This document shows, in pieces, positions 7,638 to 14,142 of a DNA stretch of 27,392 bases (its first letter is position 1; each line of letters opens with the position of its first letter). The stretch comes from a virus: the IMG/VR virus record IMGVR_UViG_3300000563_000018, positions 1-27,392 of that record; one strand, given 5' to 3'. The position numbers and the translations under genes are program-made. Below the pieces are notes generated by a model. The model was given only the letters and a program-made list of their open reading frames with translations, was not told the origin of the DNA and made no database searches.

Positions 7638-8096
7638 ATGAAGAAACAACATATTGAAGGTGTTTTATCAAAAAGCCTGAAAAAATACAATAAAGAAAAT
7701 ACACCGATATGGTATCTTAAACTCCATAATAATCCTCTTACACATAAAACAACGCCAGCAGACTTCTTAATACTTACAGAAAACCATAATTATCTAGTTG
7801 AATGTAAAGAAACAAAATCCAAAACCTTTACATTAGATAGAATGACACAAAAAGATGATTTACAACATTTTAAAGATAAATTTAATAAAAACTTTTCATT
7901 GTTATTATTATGTTTTTGGAAAGGCACAATCAAAAAATCAGAAATATATTTGGTTGACATCAATCATTTCTTGAATACTTTAACATTTCTAAAAAAGAAA
8001 TCTATTAATATAAATGATGCGCGTGATTTTTTTAAATGCAATTTATTATATGCAGAAAAAGGCGGAGAAATAAATTTGCGTGGGTGTTTTATATGA
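7638..8096 (+). CDS. RecU-like Holliday junction resolvase (PD-(D/E)XK nuclease)
   Basis: A 152-residue protein. PADFLIL (40-46) and LVECKETKSKTFTL (53-66) supply Asp42, Glu55 and Lys57, the D-ExK metal site of PD-(D/E)XK nucleases. The wording ECKETKSKTFTL followed by a Gln at 71 and DLQHF closely follows RecU (FEAKETKS..FPL, then HQ.xHL). RecU cuts four-way DNA junctions symmetrically, so this would resolve replication or recombination intermediates before packaging. An in-frame ATG upstream at 7605 lies inside the zinc-finger gene; the ATG at 7638 has AAGGA seven bases upstream and is preferred. The protein is shorter than Bacillus RecU (about 200 residues). The next gene overlaps its stop by 4 bases. 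Confidence 0.78.
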   Translation: MKKQHIEGVLSKSLKKYNKENTPIWYLKLHNNPLTHKTTPADFLILTENHNYLVECKETKSKTFTLDRMTQKDDLQHFKDKFNKNFSLLLLCFWKGTIKKSEIYLVDINHFLNTLTFLKKKSININDARDFFKCNLLYAEKGGEINLRGCFI

Positions 8097-8392
8097 TTAA
8101 TATTATTTGTATTTTCGACAAATATGATGAAAGAGCAAACAAGCAGGAAAAAATATTATATGACTTGAAAAAAAACAATATAATAAATGATGTTATAATA
8201 CTTGATAATTTAAGGCAAAAAAATCTTGCAAGTTTTTATATGGCAATATCACAACAAATACCACAAATTATATTTCTTGATAATAAAAATATTATAGAAA
8301 AATATTTTGTATTTTTAACAAAACAACAAATAATTGAAATTATAAACGAAATAAAAAAAGTTAAAAATATTATAGATAACGAATTATATTAA
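8093..8392 (+). CDS. Thioredoxin-fold-like protein lacking the CxxC motif
   Basis: The 99-residue protein starts within an ATGA overlap with the RecU-like stop. An upstream ATG at 8036 is inside that gene and not supported. The layout is strand (NIICIFDKY), helix (ANKQEKILYDLKK), strand (DVIILDN), helix (LASFYMAIS), then QIPQIIFLDNK, and a last helix. This order, with a Pro in the IPQIIF strand where thioredoxins and glutaredoxins place the cis-Pro, suggests a glutaredoxin-like fold. The active-site Cys pair is missing: the expected position reads YDERANK. If the fold is right, it is not a dithiol redox enzyme. It is the last gene of the rightward operon. The fold is an inference from pattern only. 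Confidence 0.55.
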   Translation: MINIICIFDKYDERANKQEKILYDLKKNNIINDVIILDNLRQKNLASFYMAISQQIPQIIFLDNKNIIEKYFVFLTKQQIIEIINEIKKVKNIIDNELY

Positions 8393-8408
8393 TAATAAAA
8401 AAAAAGAA

Positions 8409-8445
8409 AAACACACAATATTTAAACTATAAATATAGCGTGTTT
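8409..8445. terminator. Hairpin between the two converging operons
   Basis: Inner arms ATATTTA (8418-8424) and TAAATAT (8430-8436) pair perfectly around a 5-base loop. Outer arms AAACAC (8409-8414) and GTGTTT (8440-8445) also pair, with a 3-base internal loop between. It lies 17 bases after the last rightward stop and about 50 bases from the last leftward stop, so it may end transcription both ways. GC content is low and the T-run is weak, so efficiency is doubtful. The rest of the gap (8446-8494) shows CCTAGG and no gene. Confidence 0.5.
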
Positions 8446-8494
8446 AACCTAGGGTATTTCACTGATATATAGTAACTTAAACCACGTGTTTTCA

Positions 8495-8671
8495 TTATTT
8501 TATTGTTTTTTTTGGTTTGAAAATCCTTGTTTTTTCGAAGGGTCTTTTTCTCCGTTTTTCTTTATATTTACATTTGTGTTTTTTTGTTTTGCTAAAAAAT
8601 AAAGACTTGATAACACGCACAACCAAAATGTTCAATACATTTTTCAAAAATCTTCCTAACTTAAATTTCAT
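8495..8671 (-). CDS. Very basic small protein with N-terminal hydrophobic helix, 58 residues
   Basis: The start ATG overlaps the stop of the upstream Cys-rich gene (ATGA), which supports translation. Residues 1-26 form a hydrophobic or amphipathic helix (FLKNVLNILVVRVIKSLFF) with basic residues on one face. Residues 28-58 are dominated by Lys and Arg (KTKKHKCKYKEKRRKRP). No family is recognised. It could sit at the membrane with its basic tail inside, or bind DNA or RNA. It is the last gene of the leftward block, ending about 50 bases from the convergent hairpin. It is too small for many gene finders and is called from coupling and position. Confidence 0.55.
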   Translation of the reverse strand: MKFKLGRFLKNVLNILVVRVIKSLFFSKTKKHKCKYKEKRRKRPFEKTRIFKPKKTIK

Positions 8672-8838
8672 TTTATATCATCTCCATAATTTGTTCTCAA
8701 CATTTTTTTGAATTGTTCTCTATTCATAACAACTCTACCACTATAATCATCAGTAATTTCAACAATATCGTGGGTGTTGTTAATACTAACAACTGGACAG
8801 CGTTGATCGTGATTGCAACACATAACATATTTCATCAT
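8668..8838 (-). CDS. Cys-rich small protein, 56 residues
   Basis: The ATG at 8838 has GGAG five bases upstream, inside the end of the glycyl-radical gene, and the stop overlaps the next start. Near the N-terminus it reads VMCCNHDQRCPVVSI, giving Cys7, Cys8, His10 and Cys14, which could bind one metal ion. A strand-rich part (HDIVEITDDYSGRVVM) and a short basic helix follow. No named family is recognised. It sits directly after a glycyl-radical domain that lacks the zinc-binding Cys pairs normally found beside it in NrdD, so a metal-site partner role is conceivable but is only a guess from order. Confidence 0.6.
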   Translation of the reverse strand: MMKYVMCCNHDQRCPVVSINNTHDIVEITDDYSGRVVMNREQFKKMLRTNYGDDIK

Positions 8839-8840
8839 TT

Positions 8841-8996
8841 TCACTCCATTTTAAATAATTTTCTATCTTTGAATTCTTCTTGTTTGCCAAGATTCCAAGC
8901 GCTAACTGGTCTTATGTATCCAACGATTCGTGAATACACTTGACACTTTGTTCTTTTCATTTTTTTATCATCTATTTCGTTTTGTTGTGCTATCAT
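8841..8996 (-). CDS. Stand-alone glycyl-radical domain of the NrdD type, 51 residues
   Basis: Residues 18-48 match the last part of class III (anaerobic) ribonucleotide reductase NrdD: CQVYSRIVGYIRPVSAW then GKQEEFKDRK. In NrdD the Gly of the RxxGY segment (here Gly26) holds the radical made by the activase NrdG and is needed to reduce ribonucleotides without oxygen. Here this part exists alone, with no 600-residue catalytic barrel in the frame or nearby. A strong GGGAGGA site precedes the ATG, and the start overlaps the acetyltransferase stop by 4 bases, so it is a real gene and not a decayed end. It may work like the spare-part protein GrcA (YfiD), replacing a damaged glycyl-radical loop of a host or viral enzyme. 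Short NrdD-like genes are known in databases, but their role is unclear to me. Confidence 0.85.
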   Translation of the reverse strand: MIAQQNEIDDKKMKRTKCQVYSRIVGYIRPVSAWNLGKQEEFKDRKLFKME

Positions 8997-9532
8997 TCTA
9001 AATCCTCCCTCATAATACTATATGATTGGATATCTCTTAATTGTTTTTTATAGCATCTTCTTTTTCTTAAAGTACCTTCAAAAATAAAACCTGATTTTTG
9101 TACCATTTTATTAGATTGTATATTTTCTTTAGTTGCTAGACAAAAGATGTTTTGAATATTACATTCTATCAAACAAAATTTGATAAAAGCTTTGAGTATT
9201 TCTTGTCCATATTTTTGATTTCTAAATGGTTTTGCTATCCACATTAAACATTCATATGATTTTTCATTACAAGATGGTTTTAAATAAATATATCCAATTT
9301 GTTGGTTTGTGTCGTGTTTGCAAATACAAAACGCAAATAATTTTCTAGTTGTATGTGGTAATAAGTTAGAAATGAATCCACGACAATATTGTAATGTCAT
9401 TGGATATTTAAAATTCATAAATTCGTTGTCTTCTTCATTTTTCATATATTGAAAAAACACATCTGCATCTAATATATCTATCTTTCTTAAATATAATCTA
9501 TTTGTCGTGACGATTTTTTTGATATCAGACAT
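8993..9532 (-). CDS. GNAT family N-acetyltransferase (RimJ/RimL-like)
   Basis: A 179-residue protein with the RimJ/RimL layout: TNRLYLRKIDILDADVFF near residues 10-27, a QIGYIYL strand, RNQKYGQEIL (a form of the R/QxxGxG/A acetyl-CoA pyrophosphate loop), and the end NIQSNKMVQKSGFIFEGTLRKR, typical of this subfamily. It should move an acetyl group from acetyl-CoA to an amine on a protein or small molecule; the target is unknown. A GTG at 9544 has been considered, but the ATG at 9532 has AGGTGG eight bases upstream. The start lies one base after the second membrane peptide's stop. The gene is followed by the glycyl-radical domain with a 4-base overlap. Confidence 0.85.
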   Translation of the reverse strand: MSDIKKIVTTNRLYLRKIDILDADVFFQYMKNEEDNEFMNFKYPMTLQYCRGFISNLLPHTTRKLFAFCICKHDTNQQIGYIYLKPSCNEKSYECLMWIAKPFRNQKYGQEILKAFIKFCLIECNIQNIFCLATKENIQSNKMVQKSGFIFEGTLRKRRCYKKQLRDIQSYSIMREDLE

Positions 9533-9533
9533 T

Positions 9534-9635
9534 TTAAAATCCACCTAGCAATAAGATTGCTAATAATACTAAATAACATATGATTGCATAATATATTGCG
9601 AATTCTATAAAAGATGCTTCTTTTAATAATCGCAT
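9534..9635 (-). CDS. Single-span membrane peptide 2, 33 residues
   Basis: A short frame whose start lies 6 bases after the stop of the preceding membrane peptide and whose stop lies one base before the GNAT start. The peptide has a short charged N-terminus (MRLLKEASFIEF) and then a hydrophobic run of about 20 residues (IYYAIICYLVLLAILLLGGF) reaching the C-terminus. That is one membrane span. No ribosome site is obvious, so translation would rely on coupling. It could act in lysis or membrane modification; nothing in the sequence decides this. Confidence 0.5.
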   Translation of the reverse strand: MRLLKEASFIEFAIYYAIICYLVLLAILLLGGF

Positions 9636-9641
9636 ATGTTA

Positions 9642-9740
9642 TCAATATACAATGACTTTTGTAAAGATGATTGCTAATATCATCATCAATACAATTATCA
9701 AAAGATCAATGATTTTCCAATCTATATTTTTTAATTTCAT
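9642..9740 (-). CDS. Single-span membrane peptide 1, 32 residues
   Basis: The ATG follows the TGA of the GpI-like gene with no gap, so a terminating ribosome could restart here. The peptide opens with a short polar part (MKLKNIDWK) and has a membrane span (IIDLLIIVLMMILAIIFT), ending KVIVY. No family can be assigned to so short a protein. Two such peptides in tandem after the last tail gene resemble the position of holin or other lysis genes in many phages, but no endolysin is present in the window to support that. Confidence 0.5.
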   Translation of the reverse strand: MKLKNIDWKIIDLLIIVLMMILAIIFTKVIVY

Positions 9741-10715
9741 TCATATCGTGTATGTTAATTCTTTTAAATGTGTGCCAATCGGTTTTATTTTATCAATTAA
9801 TATTTTAATGTCGGGAATTAAACCTAAATCGAAGCCTGATGGTAAATCTAAATGCACTGTAAATAAACAAGAATGTGACCATAATCCTTGCTCTGCCCAA
9901 TCATAATTTGCAGTGGTTGCAGCGGTTGTTCGTGTGAAGATACCAATTGTTTGAATGGATGAAAAATCTGTAGTTGAAAGGTTTGTAAAGTCTTTTTTTA
10001 AAAAAATTAATTCGCCATATTGTGGGTCTGTATCTTGTATTTCAATCGTGTTTTCTGAAGATGGATTCACCAAATCAGATAAAATAAATCTGACATCATC
10101 AATTTTTGTGACATCGTCGAAATAATACCAAACCTTGAATGCGTCTGTATCTTCTTGAAAGGTTGAAGTTAAATTCAAACTTCTATCAAGACTCGCGGTC
10201 ACAACTTCTGCCTCTGTTGCTGTTGCTTGAATGCTTTGTGTTCCTTTATAAAAAATATCTGTATCAGCAGAAATACCGGTGCCATACCATGCGTCTGTTG
10301 CCTCCATTGTAGACATCAAATAAAAACCGCTGAATCTTGAAACCTCAACAATATCAATATCACTTTCATCAATATTAAACTCTATTGAAATTGTTTCTTT
10401 CATGCTTTTTTTAATACCGGCATTCAAAAACAGTTGATAGTGTGCCTTCAATCTTTTTCTATAGTCTTCATCTGTTTCGTTTTCCTTTCTGTTTTTTTTA
10501 AATAAATAACCAAAGTCATCTAAATATTGACCAGTCGCAGAATTTAAAAACAATTCGTTAAAGGTTTTGCTTATGCTTTTAGACATCTCGTGATTTTCAC
10601 CACTGAAACCTCTAATAAGTTGCTCGTTTGTTCCTGCTCTATGCCAGAATCCAGGAATAAATCTATCGAAGGTTTCCTTCACAATTTCATCTATTGTTTT
10701 TATATGTTGTGTCAT
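9741..10715 (-). CDS. Baseplate/tail protein I-like with inserted beta-sandwich domain
   Basis: A 324-residue protein directly downstream of baseplate J, where P2 gpI-type proteins lie; these join baseplate J to tail fibres. The N-terminal part (1-130) is helical and holds LNSATGQYLDDFGYLFKKNR (about 57-76), typical of the start of such proteins. The end DIKILIDKIKPIGTHLKEL (about 302-320) is the usual C-terminus. Between them, about 136-280, lies an all-beta insert beginning STMEATDAWYG that looks like a carbohydrate-binding jelly roll and resembles an insert in the J protein. The ATG at 10715 is preferred to a TTG at 10721. The stop TGA is followed directly by the next ATG. Confidence 0.75.
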   Translation of the reverse strand: MTQHIKTIDEIVKETFDRFIPGFWHRAGTNEQLIRGFSGENHEMSKSISKTFNELFLNSATGQYLDDFGYLFKKNRKENETDEDYRKRLKAHYQLFLNAGIKKSMKETISIEFNIDESDIDIVEVSRFSGFYLMSTMEATDAWYGTGISADTDIFYKGTQSIQATATEAEVVTASLDRSLNLTSTFQEDTDAFKVWYYFDDVTKIDDVRFILSDLVNPSSENTIEIQDTDPQYGELIFLKKDFTNLSTTDFSSIQTIGIFTRTTAATTANYDWAEQGLWSHSCLFTVHLDLPSGFDLGLIPDIKILIDKIKPIGTHLKELTYTI

Positions 10716-10727
10716 ATTCAATCAATC

Positions 10728-12869
10728 CTAACTCACATTAATTGTTCCAGCTTTTATTATTTCCTTTGATGTTACTGCATAATCATCAAATGGTGGAGAG
10801 GTATCTCCATTCCAATCTGTAATTGACACATCTAACACGCCATCAACATTATGTGCAACTTGATAAAACTTGGAGACCTTTACATCTTCATTAATCTCAA
10901 AAGTATTCAACCATTTAATAATTGCATAATATACATTTGTTTTAACGATATCTGTTGAATATCCACTTTCGATATCAACTTCAACCTCACAATCAATATT
11001 GAAATATACAAGTGCTGGTTCTTCCCAAGTAACAGACACACCTAATGCCCTTGTTTCTTCAATCACGTCTTCAATTTCGTTTTTAATATCTGTTGATAAT
11101 GGCAAAAATTCACCTGCGATTAAAACTTCAGTATGTCCTAAATGATTGATTTGATAATTAACATAAAAAATGTCACCTGTAGATGTGGGGGGAGTACCAC
11201 CACTAATCCATTCAACTTGGTTGTCAATATTCAAAAAATAATCAGTGTCATATGTATAATCTGCACTCCCATCATATGTGTCAGTTATTAATATATTTGT
11301 TGGGGTAGTATCATCATCTAAAAATGCAACTTCGTTACTTAATTTGTATATATCAACATTATCATTATAGATATGCGGTTCATTTTCAATATCTTTAACT
11401 GGCAAATCAAATATTGCAACACTGGAAATACCTTCAATATTCATTAATGCGTTTTCTAATGCTGATGCAGTTGCCTTCCCTGGTCCTGCACTCATATTTT
11501 TTATTCTTTCTCTTAATGTATCATCATCTTCTTCATCTAATCCGCCTGTCATTGTTGTATAGTTAATCACAGACTGAGTTTCTGGAAGACTTGTAACTTT
11601 ATATATTATCTGTGCTCTCGACACATTATGATTGCTACCCACTTCGGTTGCTTCACAATCAATATCAATTGTTGCAGGATTCCACCATGTGTTTATTGTT
11701 GTGTCATGATCTGGATAATCAGTGGGGTCATTAAATGAAATTATATTCGCGTCACTATATCTTTTGCCTTCAGCTGCATATATAAAGTCTAATAGCACAT
11801 CACCACTTGTAACTGTTTCAGTTGTAGAATATAATTCGCCTGTGATTTGTACCCATCTAATTTCTTTTATATTAGGAGCACCCACTTTCTTTGACGCACC
11901 AATTCCGGATCCTGTTAGTTTTGGATTTATTACCATTTGAAACCATCTATCAAAAGGAACTGTCCCAGACCAATAGTTTGTTTCAAAATAATTATTGTTA
12001 AAATCCCCTGCTGTGGACCCTATTTTTATTTTCCAATTTTCAAACTTGTTTTGAGTTGCTGAATCAACCAAAAATATATTTAAAAATAATAATTTATTTT
12101 CAATATCAAAAGGAGTCGCAAATTCTTTATGATATCTCATAAAATCTTGAGTTGTGCCATCCTTCCCTAATTGTATTGAATTATCACTTTTAATTCTAAC
12201 AGTTGATTCTAATGCTGGAATAGTTGAATCAGTTGCAGCAACCCAATCAGTTGTTGCTTCACAATCATCTATTTCTTCAAGACCATTTAAATCAGTTACA
12301 ATATATAAATTCGCAGCATAATCAATCGTCCAACCAGGCCATCCTGGATAAGTCCATGTATTGCCAGAGCCACCTTGTGTCCCATGTAAATGACCCATTT
12401 GTCTAACAAATCTTTCATTTAATGGATATTTATTAACTCCATTATAAAAAACAAAGTTGTGATTTATTTCATTTGCAAAAGTTCTATCGCTTGTTGTTTT
12501 ATATTCATATATTTCTGTTAATTCTTGTGGCGTGCTCACAACACTATTTTCTGGTATCACAAAATCTGTGGTTATATAATCGTATTTTCTAAACGTAACC
12601 TTGCCTGTTGCAACTTCTCCCGGATGTCTTTCAGCACCAACTATCACTCCTAAATTATTTAAATCCTCGCCTGTTGCTGTATCTATTTTCGTTCCTTTAT
12701 ATATATTTTCTAATTGTAAATATTGCTCATATATTTGTTGGCCAATCGCTTCAATCAATGTTCTTATCACACTTCCGGGGTTCAAATCATTGATCGCTGT
12801 TACATTTGTAACAATATCAACCATTATATCATTTATAATATCTTGTCTTTCTTTTTTTGTATATACCAT
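10728..12869 (-). CDS. Baseplate J-like protein with inserted beta-sandwich domain
   Basis: This 713-residue protein is a baseplate J family wedge protein, one of the subunits surrounding the tail hub. The N-terminus has LNPGSVIRTLIEAIGQQIYE (30-49) and TGEDLNNLG (67-75), hallmark motifs; GGLDEEDDDTLRERIKNM and the GPGKATASALENALMNIEGI segment mark the middle, and a strand-rich C-terminal part follows. About 200-367 is extra compared with P2 gpJ (about 300 residues): an all-beta stretch starting EEIDDCEATTDW with Trp-rich strands, like a carbohydrate-binding module. A GTG at 12872 is possible; the ATG at 12869 is chosen. It lies between gp25-like and GpI-like genes, the usual baseplate order. 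Confidence 0.9.
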   Translation of the reverse strand: MVYTKKERQDIINDIMVDIVTNVTAINDLNPGSVIRTLIEAIGQQIYEQYLQLENIYKGTKIDTATGEDLNNLGVIVGAERHPGEVATGKVTFRKYDYITTDFVIPENSVVSTPQELTEIYEYKTTSDRTFANEINHNFVFYNGVNKYPLNERFVRQMGHLHGTQGGSGNTWTYPGWPGWTIDYAANLYIVTDLNGLEEIDDCEATTDWVAATDSTIPALESTVRIKSDNSIQLGKDGTTQDFMRYHKEFATPFDIENKLLFLNIFLVDSATQNKFENWKIKIGSTAGDFNNNYFETNYWSGTVPFDRWFQMVINPKLTGSGIGASKKVGAPNIKEIRWVQITGELYSTTETVTSGDVLLDFIYAAEGKRYSDANIISFNDPTDYPDHDTTINTWWNPATIDIDCEATEVGSNHNVSRAQIIYKVTSLPETQSVINYTTMTGGLDEEDDDTLRERIKNMSAGPGKATASALENALMNIEGISSVAIFDLPVKDIENEPHIYNDNVDIYKLSNEVAFLDDDTTPTNILITDTYDGSADYTYDTDYFLNIDNQVEWISGGTPPTSTGDIFYVNYQINHLGHTEVLIAGEFLPLSTDIKNEIEDVIEETRALGVSVTWEEPALVYFNIDCEVEVDIESGYSTDIVKTNVYYAIIKWLNTFEINEDVKVSKFYQVAHNVDGVLDVSITDWNGDTSPPFDDYAVTSKEIIKAGTINVS

Positions 12870-12900
12870 CACATCACATTTTATATATTTTTATTTATAT

Positions 12901-13323
12901 CTATACAAATATTTCATATATCATATTCATTGATTCTGGCGCTTCAATTGGTAACACATCCAATGAAACATTGACCTTCGCTTTATTCACTTCATCAAAT
13001 ATTATTATTATATTTTCTACTTTTCTAATCCGTGGTTCTTGCAATAATGTGAATTCAATTTCGTTTGCAATTTCAATTTTTAAAACATCGCTTCGTGGAA
13101 TACCCATCATCAATTTCAATTTGCTACCATAATTTAAATTAACTCTCATTTCAGTTAATACTGTTTGCAATCTATTTTTTATTGCTTGTGCCAGGTTTTC
13201 TTTATATTTAATAATACTAAAATCATTATTTTGTGCAATCACGATATCATTATTCATCATTTTAATATCTTTACCCAAATTTAATATTGGTTTTTCTAAT
13301 GCTTGATCTAATGTTATTGCCAT
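12901..13323 (-). CDS. gp25/gpW-like baseplate wedge protein
   Basis: A 140-residue protein with the gpW/gp25 (lysozyme-like fold, non-enzymatic) pattern: NNDFSIIKYKENLAQAIKNRL (about 32-52) for the first helix, then LQTVLTEMRVNLNYGSKL, and a C-terminal half with EPRIRKVENIIIIF. The RxxLxTxxGxxxxxxxYG-type core is present as VLTEMRVNLNYG. In T4, P2 and contractile injection systems it forms the inner wedge next to the tube. It lies just before baseplate J. It starts about 70 bases after the spike gene; one copy of the 23-base repeat lies in that gap and may drive transcription. Start ATG is preceded by a weak purine-rich stretch. Confidence 0.82.
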   Translation of the reverse strand: MAITLDQALEKPILNLGKDIKMMNNDIVIAQNNDFSIIKYKENLAQAIKNRLQTVLTEMRVNLNYGSKLKLMMGIPRSDVLKIEIANEIEFTLLQEPRIRKVENIIIIFDEVNKAKVNVSLDVLPIEAPESMNMIYEIFV

Positions 13324-13371
13324 ATTTTTTCATCTTTTTGTTTTTATATAATATATTTAATATAAATTTTG

Positions 13372-13394
13372 TTTATAAATCTATTTAATTTTTT
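13372..13394 (-). promoter_or_regulatory. 23-base repeated element, copy A
   Basis: On the minus strand this reads six A, then TTAAATAG, then ATTTATAAA, followed by C. It lies right after the spike gene stop, about 50 bases before the gp25-like ATG. The same 23 bases occur at 21165-21187 and, with one change, at 23235-23257. TATAAAC resembles the T4 late promoter core (TATAAATA); TTTATAAA would also serve as an archaeal TATA box. Confidence 0.5.
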
Positions 13395-13395
13395 A

Positions 13396-14133
13396 TTATA
13401 CATTTGTTGCAACTAATAACCCATTTTGAAATGTACATATCACTCCATTGAATGTGATTGTTTGTGTGATGCCTGAGTTTCCTTCTTCTGATTTATAGTT
13501 ATTTGCTTTAATACCATCTTCATCAAACACAACTGTTTCTCCAGTGTATTTATGTTCAATAACTATATTGCGTGATGGCCATTCTTTTCCCACCAATATT
13601 TTACTCCCACCACAATCTAATTCAATAGGGCCATTATCATTCAATAATATTTTACAATCTCCTGCTTTTAACAAAATCGACCTATCATCTTTAAAATATA
13701 TAACAGGGCCATCTCCATCTTTTCTTGGCGATAATATCATTTCGTTTTTTTTTATTGGTGGAATATTATCTTGTACATCTGAAAGATAATCGTTCACACT
13801 GCCTAAAATAATCGGAGTATCTTTAGACAACCACCCAACCAATACAAGTTCTCCGTTTTGAATTGGTGTGTATATTCCTTTATAGTTTCCTAATCCGATG
13901 CCTATTATTTTAATATTTTCAAATACATCATCAGAAAACAATCGTTGCACTATCCCTTTATTTGTATTAATTCTATCGGTTTCTTCTTCCCCCACATAAT
14001 TTATAAACTTCATTATTTCCAATGGGTTTTTACCTACATCACTCGCATAATTAATATCATCAATATTATCTCTTTTCTGCATTACATTTTTAATAAAATC
14101 TATCATATTTTTTTGGTTTTCTAACTCGTTCAT
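13396..14133 (-). CDS. Baseplate spike (gpV/gp5-like) protein
   Basis: The 245-residue protein matches phage P2 gpV or T4 gp5 OB-domain proteins that form the membrane-piercing spike. The middle (about 75-120) is an OB-fold-like stretch (IIGIGLGNYKGIYTPIQNGELVLVGWL, read in pieces, then DTPIILGSVNDYL). It is followed by repetitive beta strands typical of a triple-stranded helix: PVIYFKDDRSILLKAGDC, ILLNDNGPIELDCGG, SKILVG, and so on. No lysozyme domain is present. It lies between the hub and the gp25-like gene, the usual place. The stop overlaps the first of three repeated AT-rich elements just downstream. Confidence 0.82.
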   Translation of the reverse strand: MNELENQKNMIDFIKNVMQKRDNIDDINYASDVGKNPLEIMKFINYVGEEETDRINTNKGIVQRLFSDDVFENIKIIGIGLGNYKGIYTPIQNGELVLVGWLSKDTPIILGSVNDYLSDVQDNIPPIKKNEMILSPRKDGDGPVIYFKDDRSILLKAGDCKILLNDNGPIELDCGGSKILVGKEWPSRNIVIEHKYTGETVVFDEDGIKANNYKSEEGNSGITQTITFNGVICTFQNGLLVATNV

Positions 14134-14142
14134 ATTTTATCA

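Noticed and set aside
7457-7704. Two minus-strand frames of 77-78 codons
   Set aside because: They are Phe/Leu-rich reverse readings of the zinc-finger and RecU-like genes, and lie opposite a continuous rightward operon.
8409-8494. CRISPR repeat or origin of replication in the convergent gap
   Set aside because: Only one hairpin and one CCTAGG palindrome are present; there are no repeated units, iterons or spacer-like structure.
8517-8943. Two rightward open frames of 64 and 76 codons
   Set aside because: They lie opposite three minus-strand genes that have ribosome sites, coupled starts and recognisable content (glycyl-radical domain), and they lack ribosome sites themselves.
12601-13132. 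Several overlapping rightward frames opposite baseplate J and gp25-like genes
   Set aside because: No ribosome sites, strong Ile/Tyr/Ser bias from reverse reading, and clear family matches on the minus strand.
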